From: Bin80 sp965116685
GTDB lineage: Bacteria > Bacteroidota > Rhodothermia > Rhodothermales > Bin80
NCBI GenBank assembly: GCA_965116685.1
Contig: OZ220707.1
Span: 310,001 to 374,000 of the forward strand
DNA length: 64,000 nucleotides
Direction: 5' to 3'
Shown: positions 27,957 through 37,329 of the stretch, piece by piece
Layout of the letters: the number at the start of each line of letters is the position of its first letter
Numbering within the stretch: the stretch's first letter is position 1
Notes under the pieces: generated by a model
Database searches by the model: none
What the model saw: only the letters and a program-made list of their open reading frames with translations
Told to the model about the DNA's origin: nothing
Translations under genes and position numbers: made by a program

Positions 27957-29325
27957 GATTATAATGTTTTATTCTCGTGTGCAGGTGTGAGCGTTGAATC
28001 CCAATTTTTTTCGCTGTTTGGCTCACATTCCAATTATTTTCCTCCAGCTTCTGTTGAAGGAACATACGCTCTGTATGATCACGGAAATCCGCCAGTTTAC
28101 TATAATGCTTCGCCATTGTATGGATCTGACCTTCCTCAGAAGAGGCGGGCACGACCAGACGCTCTATATCCGACAAGGTCACGGTATCCGTTTCGCTCAG
28201 AATCATTAGACGTTCGACCACATTACTAACTTCCCGAACATTCCCACGCCATGGCAATGAGGAGAGTTTGTTGATGGCCTCATTGGTAAAAATTTTGGGC
28301 GGAAGCCCATTTCGTTTGGAGAGCCGGGAAGCAAAATGTTCAATTAGCATCGAAACATCCCCGGTTCGCGCTCTGAGCGGAGGCATATTCAGAAGGATCA
28401 CACTCAGCCTGTGATATAAATCTTCACGAAATTTCCCCTCCTCGATAGCAACGCGTAGATCCTTGTTCGTTGCAGCAACCACACGGACATCTACATTGAT
28501 GGCACGCTCCCCACCTACCCTGGTAAGTTTATTTTCCTGTAAAACCCTGAGGACTTTGGCCTGTGCAGGCATACTCATGTCACCAATCTCATCAAGGAAT
28601 AGCGTACCACTGTGCGCTTGCTCAAATTTTCCGACTCGCTGACGGTTCGCACCGGTAAACGAGCCTTTTTCATGACCAAACAGCTCACTCTCAATGAGTT
28701 CCGAGGGGATTGCAGCGCAATTCACTGCAACCATGGCCCCCTCCCTGCGGAGGCTTTGCGTGTGGATCCAGCGTGCGGCCAATTCTTTCCCTGTACCAGG
28801 CTCCCCGGTAATGAGCACACGGGCCTCGGTAGGACCAACACGTTCGATCAATTCTTTTACCGCGTGCATCGCCTGGCTATCGCCCAGCATAGGCGCGAGA
28901 ACATCCCCATGTTGCTGTTTCAAGGCCTGTCGTAACCGCCGATTCTCAATCACTAGCTTTCCTCGCTCAAGTGCAGAGCGGACGGTAACCAGAAGATGTT
29001 GTAGATCCGGCGGCTTTTCAATGAAATGGAATGCCCCGAATTGCGTGGCTTCTACAGCGGTCTTGATATCTGCATGACCGCTGATCATGATCACAGGTAA
29101 CTCCGGCCATGTCTCCACACATGTAGCCAGAACCTGTAATCCATCCCGCTTCGGCATTTTGATGTCCAGAAGAACCACATCAAATGTGGATTTCCTGAGC
29201 TTGCCTAACGCTTCCTCGCCATCCGTTGCTTCTTCAACGACAAGGTCTTCGTACTCCAGGATCTCCCGGAGTGTCCTTCGAATGCTTACCTCATCATCGA
29301 CAACCAGCACACGGGATGCAGACAT
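27940..29325 (-). CDS. Sigma-54-dependent response regulator (NtrC family)
   Basis: The 461-residue protein has three parts. A receiver domain (residues 1-120) carries DDEVS and the phospho-acceptor Asp in VVLLDIKMP. An AAA+ domain has GEPGTGKE (Walker A), GSFTGANRQRVGKFEQA (the GAFTGA loop that contacts sigma-54, here with Ser) and TLFLDEIGDM (Walker B). A Fis-type helix-turn-helix lies at the C-terminus (NWNVSQTAKKIGIQRSHLHTRIKHY). No partner histidine kinase is in the window. It lies 6 bp after the TPR-protein stop and overlaps the barrel gene, so it is within an envelope operon it might control. Confidence 0.95.
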   Translation of the reverse strand: MSASRVLVVDDEVSIRRTLREILEYEDLVVEEATDGEEALGKLRKSTFDVVLLDIKMPKRDGLQVLATCVETWPELPVIMISGHADIKTAVEATQFGAFHFIEKPPDLQHLLVTVRSALERGKLVIENRRLRQALKQQHGDVLAPMLGDSQAMHAVKELIERVGPTEARVLITGEPGTGKELAARWIHTQSLRREGAMVAVNCAAIPSELIESELFGHEKGSFTGANRQRVGKFEQAHSGTLFLDEIGDMSMPAQAKVLRVLQENKLTRVGGERAINVDVRVVAATNKDLRVAIEEGKFREDLYHRLSVILLNMPPLRARTGDVSMLIEHFASRLSKRNGLPPKIFTNEAINKLSSLPWRGNVREVSNVVERLMILSETDTVTLSDIERLVVPASSEEGQIHTMAKHYSKLADFRDHTERMFLQQKLEENNWNVSQTAKKIGIQRSHLHTRIKHYNLERDA

Positions 29326-29331
29326 TCCTAT

Positions 29332-30033
29332 TTACTGAAGAGCCAGTACAAGACCTAACATATAGTCAAATTCATCAACTAGATCCGTCTCCGGGTACCG
29401 CTCTTTTGCTTCAAGAATTATCTCTTCTGCGGTATCTAATTCACCGGATTCCACATAGGCCCGCGCGGATGAGCGCAGATAATACGGGCTCTGCACCTCA
29501 TTATCGTCCATCTCGGCGGCACGTTTGAAGAGGTCCGCTGCGAGTGAAAAATCTCCCTGTATTTCGTGAATCGCAGCACGTCCGGCCGTTGCACTAGCTC
29601 CAAGAAAATCATCACTCGCGTCGAAATTTTCAAACTGCTCCAAGGCCTGCTCGTACTCTTCTAATTCAAAAAGAGCGTTGCCTGCATAAAATCTAGCAGT
29701 ATTCCCGGCAGGGGTACTTCCATAGCGATCAATAATATCCAGGAGCCCCAGCGTTTCACCGCTACCATCTAAAGCCACCTGGTATTCTCCCCTTTCATAC
29801 TCAAGGATAATGGCTCCAAGCAGTTCTTGGGCCTGCGTATCCCGCTCACCCTGGATATAATTAAATCCAAATATGCCTGCGATGACCAGAAGGACACCGA
29901 TAGCGGCGCCAGTAAAAACACGCCGGTTTCCATAATAGGCCGCCAATATGGGAGTGTACCAATTTTTGCTTAATTCAGCCCGTTGACTGCCTCTTTGCCC
30001 GACGACTCCCTTCGGAGCTTTCATTTTTGACAT
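29332..30033 (-). CDS. Membrane-anchored TPR protein (YfgM-like)
   Basis: The 233-residue protein has a basic N-terminus, one membrane segment at about residues 37-55 (VFTGAAIGVLLVIAGIFGF), and then repeated helix pairs such as TARFYAGNALFELEEYEQALEQFENF and YYLRSSARAYVESGELDTAEEII, which are TPR-like. This is the arrangement of YfgM, a periplasm-facing ancillary subunit of the SecYEG/BamB chaperone network. Assignment to YfgM is by architecture, not by clear sequence identity. It is the first gene of a four-gene minus-strand run. Confidence 0.75.
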   Translation of the reverse strand: MSKMKAPKGVVGQRGSQRAELSKNWYTPILAAYYGNRRVFTGAAIGVLLVIAGIFGFNYIQGERDTQAQELLGAIILEYERGEYQVALDGSGETLGLLDIIDRYGSTPAGNTARFYAGNALFELEEYEQALEQFENFDASDDFLGASATAGRAAIHEIQGDFSLAADLFKRAAEMDDNEVQSPYYLRSSARAYVESGELDTAEEIILEAKERYPETDLVDEFDYMLGLVLALQ

Positions 30034-30354
30034 TCTACAATTCTACGTTTGAGTGAATCCAAGGAAAGATCTCTTCGTGAAAATTTTCATGTGATTGCGG
30101 TACCATGCGGCCTCATCCAATTTTAGATGATCAAACCGTCTACGATTCTGGCTGGGTTCGTTCAAGCATGTAGAGCGAGTCGGAAGCCAACCCATGTAAT
30201 CATTTTTCGTACTTGCTCGTTTTACTCTCTTTCGTGAAAAATGCTCAACTTAAAAACCCTTGGTCTGATCTATCGGAACTTGAATGAATAGACACATGGG
30301 TTTTCTTGTTCACCTTGTCCTATATCAAAAACAACTCAATCAATTAACCTAAGA
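30034..30354. promoter_or_regulatory. Divergent promoter region between the TPR gene and gap
   Basis: About 320 bp with no open frame between two divergent transcription units. It must carry the promoters of the gap-pgk operon and of the TPR-regulator-lolD run. It is AT-rich just before gap. I could not assign boxes with confidence. Confidence 0.5.
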
Positions 30355-31365
30355 ATGGCTTATAAACTTGCAATCAATGGCTTCGGTCGCATTGGTCGTC
30401 TCGCACTTCGTTCGATCTTAGAACGCAACATTACGGCGTTTGATGTCGTTGCGGTGAATGATTTAACGGATGCAGCTACGCTTGCCCACCTATTCAAATA
30501 TGATTCAGTCCACGGCAAATGGCCGGGGAATGTGTCTATAGACGGAAACAACCTGTCTATTGGTGACCATAAAATCCCCGTCCTGAGTGAACGCGATCCC
30601 GCGAATTTGCCTTGGTCTGATCTCGGCTGTGATATTGTGATTGAATCAACCGGACTTTTTCGGAGTCGCAGTGCAGCTGCAAAGCATATCAAAGCCGGCG
30701 CCAAAAAAGTGGTTATTTCTGCCCCGGCCAAGGACCAAGTCGATGCGACGGTCGTGCTCGGAGTGAATGACCATGTTCTAACAGGACAAGAGGAAATCAT
30801 CTCTAACGCCAGTTGCACAACCAATTGTATTGCCCCCATGATTAAGGTGGTGGACGATGCCTTTGGGATTCAGAATGGTTTGATGACGACCGTGCATGCT
30901 TATACAGGCGGACAGAAATTACTGGACGCTCCGCATAGCGATCTGAGACGTGCACGAGCCGCTGCATATTCCATTGTACCAACAACCACGGGTGCCGCAA
31001 AGGCTGTGGGCTTGGTTCTCCCTCATATGCAGGGAAAACTTGATGGAATGGCACTCAGAGTTCCGATCCCAAGTGGTTCCTTGACCGACCTTACGGTCCA
31101 AGTCAATGCTTCACCAAGTAAAGAAGAGGTCAATGCTGCATTTCATGCTGAGGCCAATGGAGCCCTAAAAGGAGTCATGGAGTTCTGCACTGCCCCCATC
31201 GTGTCCATTGATATCGTTCACAATCCTCACTCTATGATTTTTGACAGCTTGGCGACAATGGTTCAGGGTAATACTGTCAAGGTCCTGGGTTGGTACGATA
31301 ATGAATGGGGATACGCTAATCGGGTCGTCGACATTGCTGCCTTGCTGATGAAAAAATCTGGCTGA
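30355..31365 (+). CDS. gap: Glyceraldehyde-3-phosphate dehydrogenase, type I
   Basis: The 336-residue protein begins MAYKLAINGFGRIGRLALRS, the NAD-binding motif, and has ISNASCTTNCIAPM with the catalytic Cys. Further along are TTVHAYTGGQ, SIVPTTTGAAKAVG and WYDNEWGYANRVVD. It oxidises glyceraldehyde 3-phosphate in glycolysis, or runs the reverse in gluconeogenesis. pgk follows 17 bp downstream, an operon order common in bacteria. Length is normal and nothing is unusual. Confidence 0.97.
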   Translation: MAYKLAINGFGRIGRLALRSILERNITAFDVVAVNDLTDAATLAHLFKYDSVHGKWPGNVSIDGNNLSIGDHKIPVLSERDPANLPWSDLGCDIVIESTGLFRSRSAAAKHIKAGAKKVVISAPAKDQVDATVVLGVNDHVLTGQEEIISNASCTTNCIAPMIKVVDDAFGIQNGLMTTVHAYTGGQKLLDAPHSDLRRARAAAYSIVPTTTGAAKAVGLVLPHMQGKLDGMALRVPIPSGSLTDLTVQVNASPSKEEVNAAFHAEANGALKGVMEFCTAPIVSIDIVHNPHSMIFDSLATMVQGNTVKVLGWYDNEWGYANRVVDIAALLMKKSG

Positions 31366-31382
31366 GGTCAGCTTCATCACTG

Positions 31383-32585
31383 ATGTCGAAATTAACCCTC
31401 AAAGATTTAGACCTGCATGGAAAGTGTGTACTGGTGCGCGTGGACTTCAATGTACCCCTGCAATTATCTGAGAAGACCAGTTGCTATGAAGTCGTTGACG
31501 ACACGCGTATCCGTGCCGCTTTGCCCACCATTCAAACAATCACGGAGGCCGGTGGGAAGGCCGTACTCTTAAGCCATTTGGGACGCCCGAAAGGGCAGCC
31601 CAATCCGCAATACAGTCTGGCACCGGTTGCTGATTGTTTGAGTGAACTCGTAGGCACGACTTCCCGATTTTCGAGTGAAACGATTGGAGGCGTTGTGCGG
31701 AAGAGCGTCCGCACCATGCCAAACGGTAGCGTGATCCTGCTTGAAAATACCCGCTATTTTCCTGGAGAAACGAAAAATGATCCAGACTTTGCGGCAGAGC
31801 TGGCAAAACTCGGAGACCTCTTCGTGAATGATGCCTTTGGAACCGCCCATCGAGCACACGCCTCAAACGTTGGAGTTGCAAGCCACTTCTCTTTGGCGGC
31901 TGCCGGACACTTGCTGGAAAAAGAACTGGTGCAGTTGGGACATGCCTTGGAATCCCCCGCCCCGCCTACAGTTGCCCTGTTGGGAGGGGCAAAAGTGTCG
32001 GACAAGATTGGAGTGATTACAAACCTTCTGGACATTGTAGACCATATCCTGATCGGCGGCGCGATGGCGTATACGTTCCTGAAGGCACAGGGAATATCCA
32101 TCGGTAGCTCGCTTGTCGAAGAGGATCGTCTAGGTGATGCCCGGACAATGCTGGATCGAGCTCAAGGAAAAATTCTTCTCCCCAGTGATCACATTGTCAG
32201 TACTGCCTTGGATGCTCCAGGGGCATCAAAAACCATATCTGGAGGCATTGAAGATGGGTTCATGGGACTGGATATTGGCCCGGAAACCGTCCATACGTAC
32301 ACCCAGAACGTCCAGAATGCCAAGACCTGCATATGGAATGGCCCAATGGGAGTGTTTGAGGTGCCTGCGTTTGCATCTGGAACCAAATCCATGGCGCAAG
32401 CAATGGCTTCAGCTACCGGTAATGATGCGGTAACGATTATTGGTGGAGGGGATTCTGTTGCCGCTATCAAACAATTAAACCTGCATACAGAAGTGACGCA
32501 TGTGTCCACCGGCGGTGGTGCCATGCTGCAATTTCTGGAAGGAAAATCCCTCCCCGGCCTGGATGCATTGACCGACCAAGCCTGA
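31383..32585 (+). CDS. pgk: Phosphoglycerate kinase
   Basis: The 400-residue protein opens with KCVLVRVDFNVPL, the signature that includes the substrate-binding Asp and Asn. It also has LLSHLGRPKG, LLENTRYFPGE, NDAFGTAHRAHAS, LGGAKVSDKIGVI, WNGPMGVFE and GGGDSVAAI, in family order. It transfers phosphate from 1,3-bisphosphoglycerate to ADP. It is downstream of gap in a two-gene operon. An ISL3 relic begins about 50 bp past its stop. Confidence 0.97.
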   Translation: MSKLTLKDLDLHGKCVLVRVDFNVPLQLSEKTSCYEVVDDTRIRAALPTIQTITEAGGKAVLLSHLGRPKGQPNPQYSLAPVADCLSELVGTTSRFSSETIGGVVRKSVRTMPNGSVILLENTRYFPGETKNDPDFAAELAKLGDLFVNDAFGTAHRAHASNVGVASHFSLAAAGHLLEKELVQLGHALESPAPPTVALLGGAKVSDKIGVITNLLDIVDHILIGGAMAYTFLKAQGISIGSSLVEEDRLGDARTMLDRAQGKILLPSDHIVSTALDAPGASKTISGGIEDGFMGLDIGPETVHTYTQNVQNAKTCIWNGPMGVFEVPAFASGTKSMAQAMASATGNDAVTIIGGGDSVAAIKQLNLHTEVTHVSTGGGAMLQFLEGKSLPGLDALTDQA

Positions 32586-32636
32586 GTTCTCGCAGGCTCT
32601 GCTGGAATCCCGTTCCAGCGATAGTTTTGCAGATTA

Positions 32637-33087
32637 CAATGATGGATATGTGGCCCGCGTATATCGGTGCCACAAAAGCGTGGGTTCCCGGCCAGACAAA
32701 AGATTGCATTTGATCGCTTTCATGTCGCCAAATACATTGGCGAGGCGGTGGGTGCAGTTCGCCGGCAGAAGAACCGAGAATTGCGGAAAGAAGGAATCCA
32801 TTGGAAACGGTGGTTGTCCTGGGCCATGCGTTATCGACTTGAACCCATGAAAGTAGCCGCCAAGACGGTCAAGAATCACCTGTAGGGGATCATCAATGCG
32901 ATCATTCTGAAAGCGAGTAATGGCCCCGCCGAAAGCATAAATAGCGCATCAAAACCGTCAAAGTCCATGCTCGTGGGTTCTGAAACAAACAACGGTTTAC
33001 CCATGCAATTTGTTTGTATCTTGGAGGACCGAATCTGTATCCTGTAAACTTCCAAAAACATGCCACCTACTCATAAAAGCGAAGAGA
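32637..33087 (+). pseudogene. Decayed ISL3 transposase remnant
   Basis: The sequence aligns in blocks to the intact ISL3 element at 20769-22170: MDMWPAYIGAT, FDRFHVAKYIGEAVGAVRRQKNREL, WKRWLSWAMRYRLEPMK and SNGPAESI are recognisable. The whole 5' half is missing, about 180 bp are deleted after GIHWKR, a stop follows KNHL, and small frameshifts occur later. The right end still has ATAAAAGCGAAGAG. It is an old insertion between pgk and the oxidoreductase gene. Confidence 0.9.
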
Positions 33088-33130
33088 TAAATATTTCAAG
33101 CATCCAAGACTGGAATAGGGAGGCACGATA

Positions 33131-34417
33131 GTGGATCGCCGTGAATTTGTCCGAAAAGCTGCCTTGGCTTCTGCTGTTGGCCCATTTATACGTACGCCTC
33201 CGCGCATTCGACAATACCGGGTTGGATTAATTGGTTCTGGCTGGTGGGGGATGAATATCCTTCGCACCGCGATTGCCACGGGCACTACAGATGCGGTCGC
33301 ACTCTGCGATATTGATGATACCCATCTCCATCAGGCAGCGGATGAGGTTGCTCAAATGACAGGGACGCGCCCGGCAGTCTACCGGGACTATGAAGAGTTG
33401 TTTATGGAGCAGAATTGTGACATCGCGATTATTGCCACGCCGGATCACTGGCATGCACTTCCTGCCATCGCTGCCATAGATGCCGGGGCTCATGTTTGCC
33501 TCGAAAAACCCATCAGTCACACGATTGACGAGGGGAAGGCAATCCTGCGAGCGGCCCGACTACAGGATCGGATCGTGCAAGTTGGCACTCATCGCCGCGT
33601 CTCGCCTCATAATCTATCCGCCCGTGATTTTTTCAAGACCGGCAAGGTTGGTAAGATAGGCATGGTTCGCGCCTTCGTGCATTACGGCGGCAATCGCGGA
33701 GAGACCGTCCCCGACAGTGCAATCCCCGAAGGATTGGACTGGGATCGCTGGATTGGCCCGGCGCCCTATCGGCCGTTTAATCGTTCCATACACCCACGTG
33801 GCTTCCGGCAATACCTGGATTTTGCAAATGGACAATTGGGGGATTGGGGAATCCATTGGCTTGATCAAATCCTCTGGTTTATGGATGAAGAGCCTTTTCC
33901 CCATACGATTACCTCTACCGGCGGCAGGCATGTTCGCGAAGATTCAAGTGATGCACCGGATACTCAGGTTGCTACGTTTGCATTTGAGAAGTACACTGCG
34001 ACCTGGGAGCATCGTCTCTATGGTGCAAATAATTCGGAAAAAACCAATATTGGCTGCTATTTTTATGGGACGAATGGCATCCTGCATCTCGGCTGGCTGG
34101 ATGGCTGGACCTTTTACCCCAGCAATTCTCGACATTCGACAGTCCATGAAGAAGCAGATCTTGATCAGCCGGACAACCAAAATATTCGTGCCCTGTGGGA
34201 TGACTTTATCCGCTCCATTGAATCCTCAAGCCTGCCGGCGTGCGATATTGAGGGTGGATATCGGGCAACCAACATGTGTCTCGCAGCGATGATTTCCCTC
34301 AAAGTTAATCGTTCAATCCACTGGAATCGGAACCAGGACATCATCGTGGGAGATCCAGAAGCACAGGCCCTCATGCGTCGACCTTATCGAGAGCCATGGA
34401 CCTATCCAGAGATTTGA
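33131..34417 (+). CDS. Gfo/Idh/MocA-family oxidoreductase with Tat-like leader
   Basis: The 428-residue protein starts at GTG with MDRREFVRKAALASAVGPF, a twin-arginine-like leader with a weak hydrophobic core. The Rossmann NAD(P) site follows (YRVGLIGSGWWGMNILRTA), then CDIDD, IATPDHWHALPAIAAIDAGAHVCLEKPISHTI (the E-K-P motif) and a C-terminal domain with DWGIHWLDQILWF. Families like this are frequent in planctomycetes and FCB bacteria and act on sugars or cyclitols; the substrate here is unknown. The start is chosen because the leader needs the RR pair. Confidence 0.85.
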   Translation: MDRREFVRKAALASAVGPFIRTPPRIRQYRVGLIGSGWWGMNILRTAIATGTTDAVALCDIDDTHLHQAADEVAQMTGTRPAVYRDYEELFMEQNCDIAIIATPDHWHALPAIAAIDAGAHVCLEKPISHTIDEGKAILRAARLQDRIVQVGTHRRVSPHNLSARDFFKTGKVGKIGMVRAFVHYGGNRGETVPDSAIPEGLDWDRWIGPAPYRPFNRSIHPRGFRQYLDFANGQLGDWGIHWLDQILWFMDEEPFPHTITSTGGRHVREDSSDAPDTQVATFAFEKYTATWEHRLYGANNSEKTNIGCYFYGTNGILHLGWLDGWTFYPSNSRHSTVHEEADLDQPDNQNIRALWDDFIRSIESSSLPACDIEGGYRATNMCLAAMISLKVNRSIHWNRNQDIIVGDPEAQALMRRPYREPWTYPEI

Positions 34418-34501
34418 TCCGACTGCGAATGACGTATCTACCGAAGCTGGTATTCCCCCGCCCCCTATCCGGTAAACTTTACGGTAACTGAACCGCCCGA
34501 T

Positions 34502-35206
34502 TCAGGAATCCACACGTTCAAAGAGCCACGCAGTGTAAAGGAGTCCACTCCAATAGGGTCGGATTAGCCGAAGACCGGCATTCCCGCAGATCTGGAGGAT
34601 CCGGTCCGGGCCGACATACGCAATGCCAGCTTCAAGCCTTTTGAGAAGTCGCTCCTTTTTCTTGCCCGTATACCCTCTGAGGTCCATGTATCGTATCCAT
34701 GCATCGTAGAACAAATTGAAATAAGGCTCGGATTGGTCTCCATGCAAATCAAAAAGAACAACAGTTCCTCCAAGTTTAACACGCTGCGCAATACTCTGCA
34801 TGAATGTATCCTTGGATCCATCATCCGATAGAAAATGCATTACATTTATGGCCGTCGCCGCATCAAATTGATGGCCGACCTCAAGTTCGTGGGTATATGC
34901 GTTGTGAAACCGCACACGCGAGGATACCCCTAAATGCTCGGCGACCTGTCGCGAATATTCAACCATGGACTTCGCTGGATCTACGCAATCAAATTCCCAT
35001 TCACTTGCCGATGGAGCGAACACTTCGATTTCCCTGCCAGTACCACATCCTACAATCAGTATCTGGGCTTTTGAAGCTAAACGCTCCTGGAGAAGTGCTA
35101 AGGTGGCAATAAAAAGTTCGTCATAGCCTGGGATTACCCGACTGGCAAGTTCCTTGTACTCTTCGCCATAATCTCCATCAAAATTAAATGCTTTCGAATT
35201 TTTCAT
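34502..35206 (-). CDS. SAM-dependent methyltransferase, class I
   Basis: The 234-residue protein has motif I ILIVGCGTGREIEVF, the acidic turn EFDCVDPAKSMVEYS, DAATAINVMHFL (motif II region) and LGGTVVLFDLHG (motif III), the order of class I Rossmann methyltransferases (methyltransferase type 11/12-like). The rest is helical. The substrate is unknown. It diverges from msrP with 50 bp between starts. No signal peptide, so it is cytoplasmic. Confidence 0.85.
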   Translation of the reverse strand: MKNSKAFNFDGDYGEEYKELASRVIPGYDELFIATLALLQERLASKAQILIVGCGTGREIEVFAPSASEWEFDCVDPAKSMVEYSRQVAEHLGVSSRVRFHNAYTHELEVGHQFDAATAINVMHFLSDDGSKDTFMQSIAQRVKLGGTVVLFDLHGDQSEPYFNLFYDAWIRYMDLRGYTGKKKERLLKRLEAGIAYVGPDRILQICGNAGLRLIRPYWSGLLYTAWLFERVDS

Positions 35207-35256
35207 TTATCTTCCCCACGATTGGTTAGATTTGGAGTCCACTAAACTTCTTAAAA

Positions 35257-36285
35257 ATGGCAAACATTATTCTCTCACCGGATTGGGCACTAAAGGAAAG
35301 CACTTGCACAACAAAGGCTGCGTATACGAATCGACGGAAGTTTGTTCAATCTCTCGGCCTGGGTGCAATAGGATTTGCCGCTTTGGGTGGATGTTCTGCA
35401 CAAAGCCAGAATATGGTCGGCGGTCCTTTGGATAAAATCCCTGAAAATGCACCACGGGATGGATTTCCCGCACCGAGGAATGAAACCTATACGGTTCCCG
35501 AGAGGGAAATGACAGAGCGCCTCGTCGCTTCGTCCTACAATAATTTCTATGAGTTCATCAATCAGGGAAACCTGAAGAATGTCTGGCCACTGGTCGATGA
35601 CTATATTCCCTTCCCGTGGACCTTACAGGTACGAGGACAGGTCGAAAAGAAACAGACATGGGATCTGACACCGCTCATCAAGTCCATGCCTCTTGAAGAA
35701 CGTGTCTATCGGTTCAGGTGTGTGGAGGCCTGGTCCATGACAATCCCCTGGACCGGATTCCCACTTTCCAGTCTCATCAATAAGTGTAACCCAAAATCAT
35801 CGGCGACGCACGTTAAGTTCACATGTGTTGATCGTCCAGGTCAGTTGCCTGGGCAAAAAAAAGCAACATGGTACCCGTGGCCATACTACGAATCCTTACG
35901 GATGGATGAGGCAATGAATGAGTTGGCCTTTGTCGCGGTTGGCATGTATGGGGAGCCTCTTCCCAAGCAGAACGGTTCCCCTCTTCGACTGGTTCTGCCT
36001 TGGAAATATGGCTACAAAGGTCCCAAAGCTATTACTCATATTGAGTTTACACGTAAGCAACCAGGTACGTTCTGGAATGAATTGCAGCCCCGCGAATATG
36101 GGTTCCTCTCCAACGTCAATCCCAATATCCCCCACCCGCGCTGGAGCCAGGCATCCGAACGCTTTATGCCGAGTGAAGGCGTGGAAAGACGACTCCGCAC
36201 GCAGTTATTCAACGGATACGATGAATGGGTTGGGGATTTATATCCAGATGAACCACGTTCTCCTGCCGGCCCGATTATTCGATAA
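35257..36285 (+). CDS. msrP: Periplasmic methionine sulfoxide reductase, catalytic subunit MsrP
   Basis: The 342-residue protein has a twin-arginine leader (NRRKFVQSLGLGAIGFAALGGC) and the molybdopterin fold. YRFRCVEAWSMTIPWTGFPLSSLI carries the Mo-ligand Cys; FEDxT-like family blocks and the YPWPYYESLRMDEAMNELAF and PLRLVLPWKYGYKGPKAI stretches follow MsrP/YedY closely. It reduces oxidised methionine in exported proteins. The haem partner MsrQ is not next to it. The Cys after GG in the leader could also be lipidated, but Tat export fits better. Confidence 0.93.
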   Translation: MANIILSPDWALKESTCTTKAAYTNRRKFVQSLGLGAIGFAALGGCSAQSQNMVGGPLDKIPENAPRDGFPAPRNETYTVPEREMTERLVASSYNNFYEFINQGNLKNVWPLVDDYIPFPWTLQVRGQVEKKQTWDLTPLIKSMPLEERVYRFRCVEAWSMTIPWTGFPLSSLINKCNPKSSATHVKFTCVDRPGQLPGQKKATWYPWPYYESLRMDEAMNELAFVAVGMYGEPLPKQNGSPLRLVLPWKYGYKGPKAITHIEFTRKQPGTFWNELQPREYGFLSNVNPNIPHPRWSQASERFMPSEGVERRLRTQLFNGYDEWVGDLYPDEPRSPAGPIIR

Positions 36286-36288
36286 TCC

Positions 36289-36735
36289 TCAAGTCCGGTT
36301 ACGGCGAAGAGACCGATTCCAAAAATAGGCCAGTACCCCTGACAGGATTGCCCCTATCAGGCTGATACCCATTTGGGAGGCTGCGATGAGCCAATGGGCT
36401 GGCATTAAGCGATCAATCACTATTTCCTGTGACGATCCCAGTCGTACATGCACATAAAGTGAGTCCTGTCCCTTCACGCGAGACCAAAGCGATTGAGGAA
36501 GCGACATTCTTTGGCGCTCAATCGTTTGGCCATCGGGGAAGGTTACCTGAAGATGGATGTATCCATAGGTTACATCTGCGCGATTTGTCACATCAAATTC
36601 CTTCACTTTTGCGATTGCAGGCACACCTTGATTCCATGTCTCTCTTAACTGCACGGCAACCAGACCCTGATTCGCTGCGAGACAGACCAGTACGATTGGA
36701 ACTCCCCAGAAACTCCTTGCAATGATGCTTACCAT
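36289..36735 (-). CDS. Small membrane protein with DUF3592-like middle
   Basis: The 148-residue protein has a membrane helix near residues 10-28 and another near 112-138 (WLIAASQMGISLIGAILSGVLAYFW). Between them lies a beta-rich part (GVPAIAKVKEFDVTNRADVTYGYIHLQVTFPDGQTIERQRMSLP) that resembles DUF3592-type domains. A basic tail (NRSLRRNRT) follows the second helix. The function is unknown. It is convergent with msrP, ending 3 bp from its stop. Confidence 0.65.
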   Translation of the reverse strand: MVSIIARSFWGVPIVLVCLAANQGLVAVQLRETWNQGVPAIAKVKEFDVTNRADVTYGYIHLQVTFPDGQTIERQRMSLPQSLWSRVKGQDSLYVHVRLGSSQEIVIDRLMPAHWLIAASQMGISLIGAILSGVLAYFWNRSLRRNRT

Positions 36736-36749
36736 CAGGATTTACTTCC

Positions 36750-37250
36750 TCAGCTTAGAAATAAGTATGGCTTCCACGTTTCATCAATATAGCCAACATA
36801 ATCGCGAATAAACATGACATGGCTGGGTCGAAACGGCTTCCGGTAAAGGGGCATTTTTGCCTCTTCAGGCGTTCGGTCTCCTTTCCGGTTATTACAGGCA
36901 ATACAGGCAGCGACCAAGTTGGTCCAATGATCTTTTCCGCCTCGAGACTTTGGCAAAACATGATCCACCGTCAGTGAGTCACCTCGAGTACAGTACTGAC
37001 ATCTATGGCCATCTCTGCGAATTACGTTTTTGCGGGATAACATGATATTCCGATACGGAATTCGTATATACCCCCGGAGCCGTACAATACTCGGACAGGG
37101 CAGTTTGATCGAAGGGGATCGAAGGAAAAGATCCGGCACACTCTCAACAAGATCCGCTTTGTTCAAGTGAACAAGCACCACGGCTCGACGCACCGTACAG
37201 ACCGTCAGAGCACGGTAATCGTGATTCAGTACAAGCACATGCGCCTTCAT
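36750..37250 (-). CDS. HNH endonuclease family protein
   Basis: From MKAHVLVLNHDYRALTVCTVRRAVVL, which is the usual start of this group, the protein has 166 residues. RDGHRCQYCTRGDSLTVDHVLPKSRGGKDHWTNLVAACIACNNRKGDRTP is a complete HNH zinc motif: two CxxC pairs, the D-H catalytic step and the N of CNNRK. The group is widespread in chromosomes and its biological role is uncertain. A longer frame from 37280 adds ten residues with no family support. It lies 14 bp from the start of the DUF3592-like gene. Confidence 0.9.
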   Translation of the reverse strand: MKAHVLVLNHDYRALTVCTVRRAVVLVHLNKADLVESVPDLFLRSPSIKLPCPSIVRLRGYIRIPYRNIMLSRKNVIRRDGHRCQYCTRGDSLTVDHVLPKSRGGKDHWTNLVAACIACNNRKGDRTPEEAKMPLYRKPFRPSHVMFIRDYVGYIDETWKPYLFLS

Positions 37251-37329
37251 CCGACCCGCTGATTGGATGCTGAAACACACATGCTACAGACTTGAAAAAC
37301 TTGAGTAGCGAAGATATTAGGGATTACTT

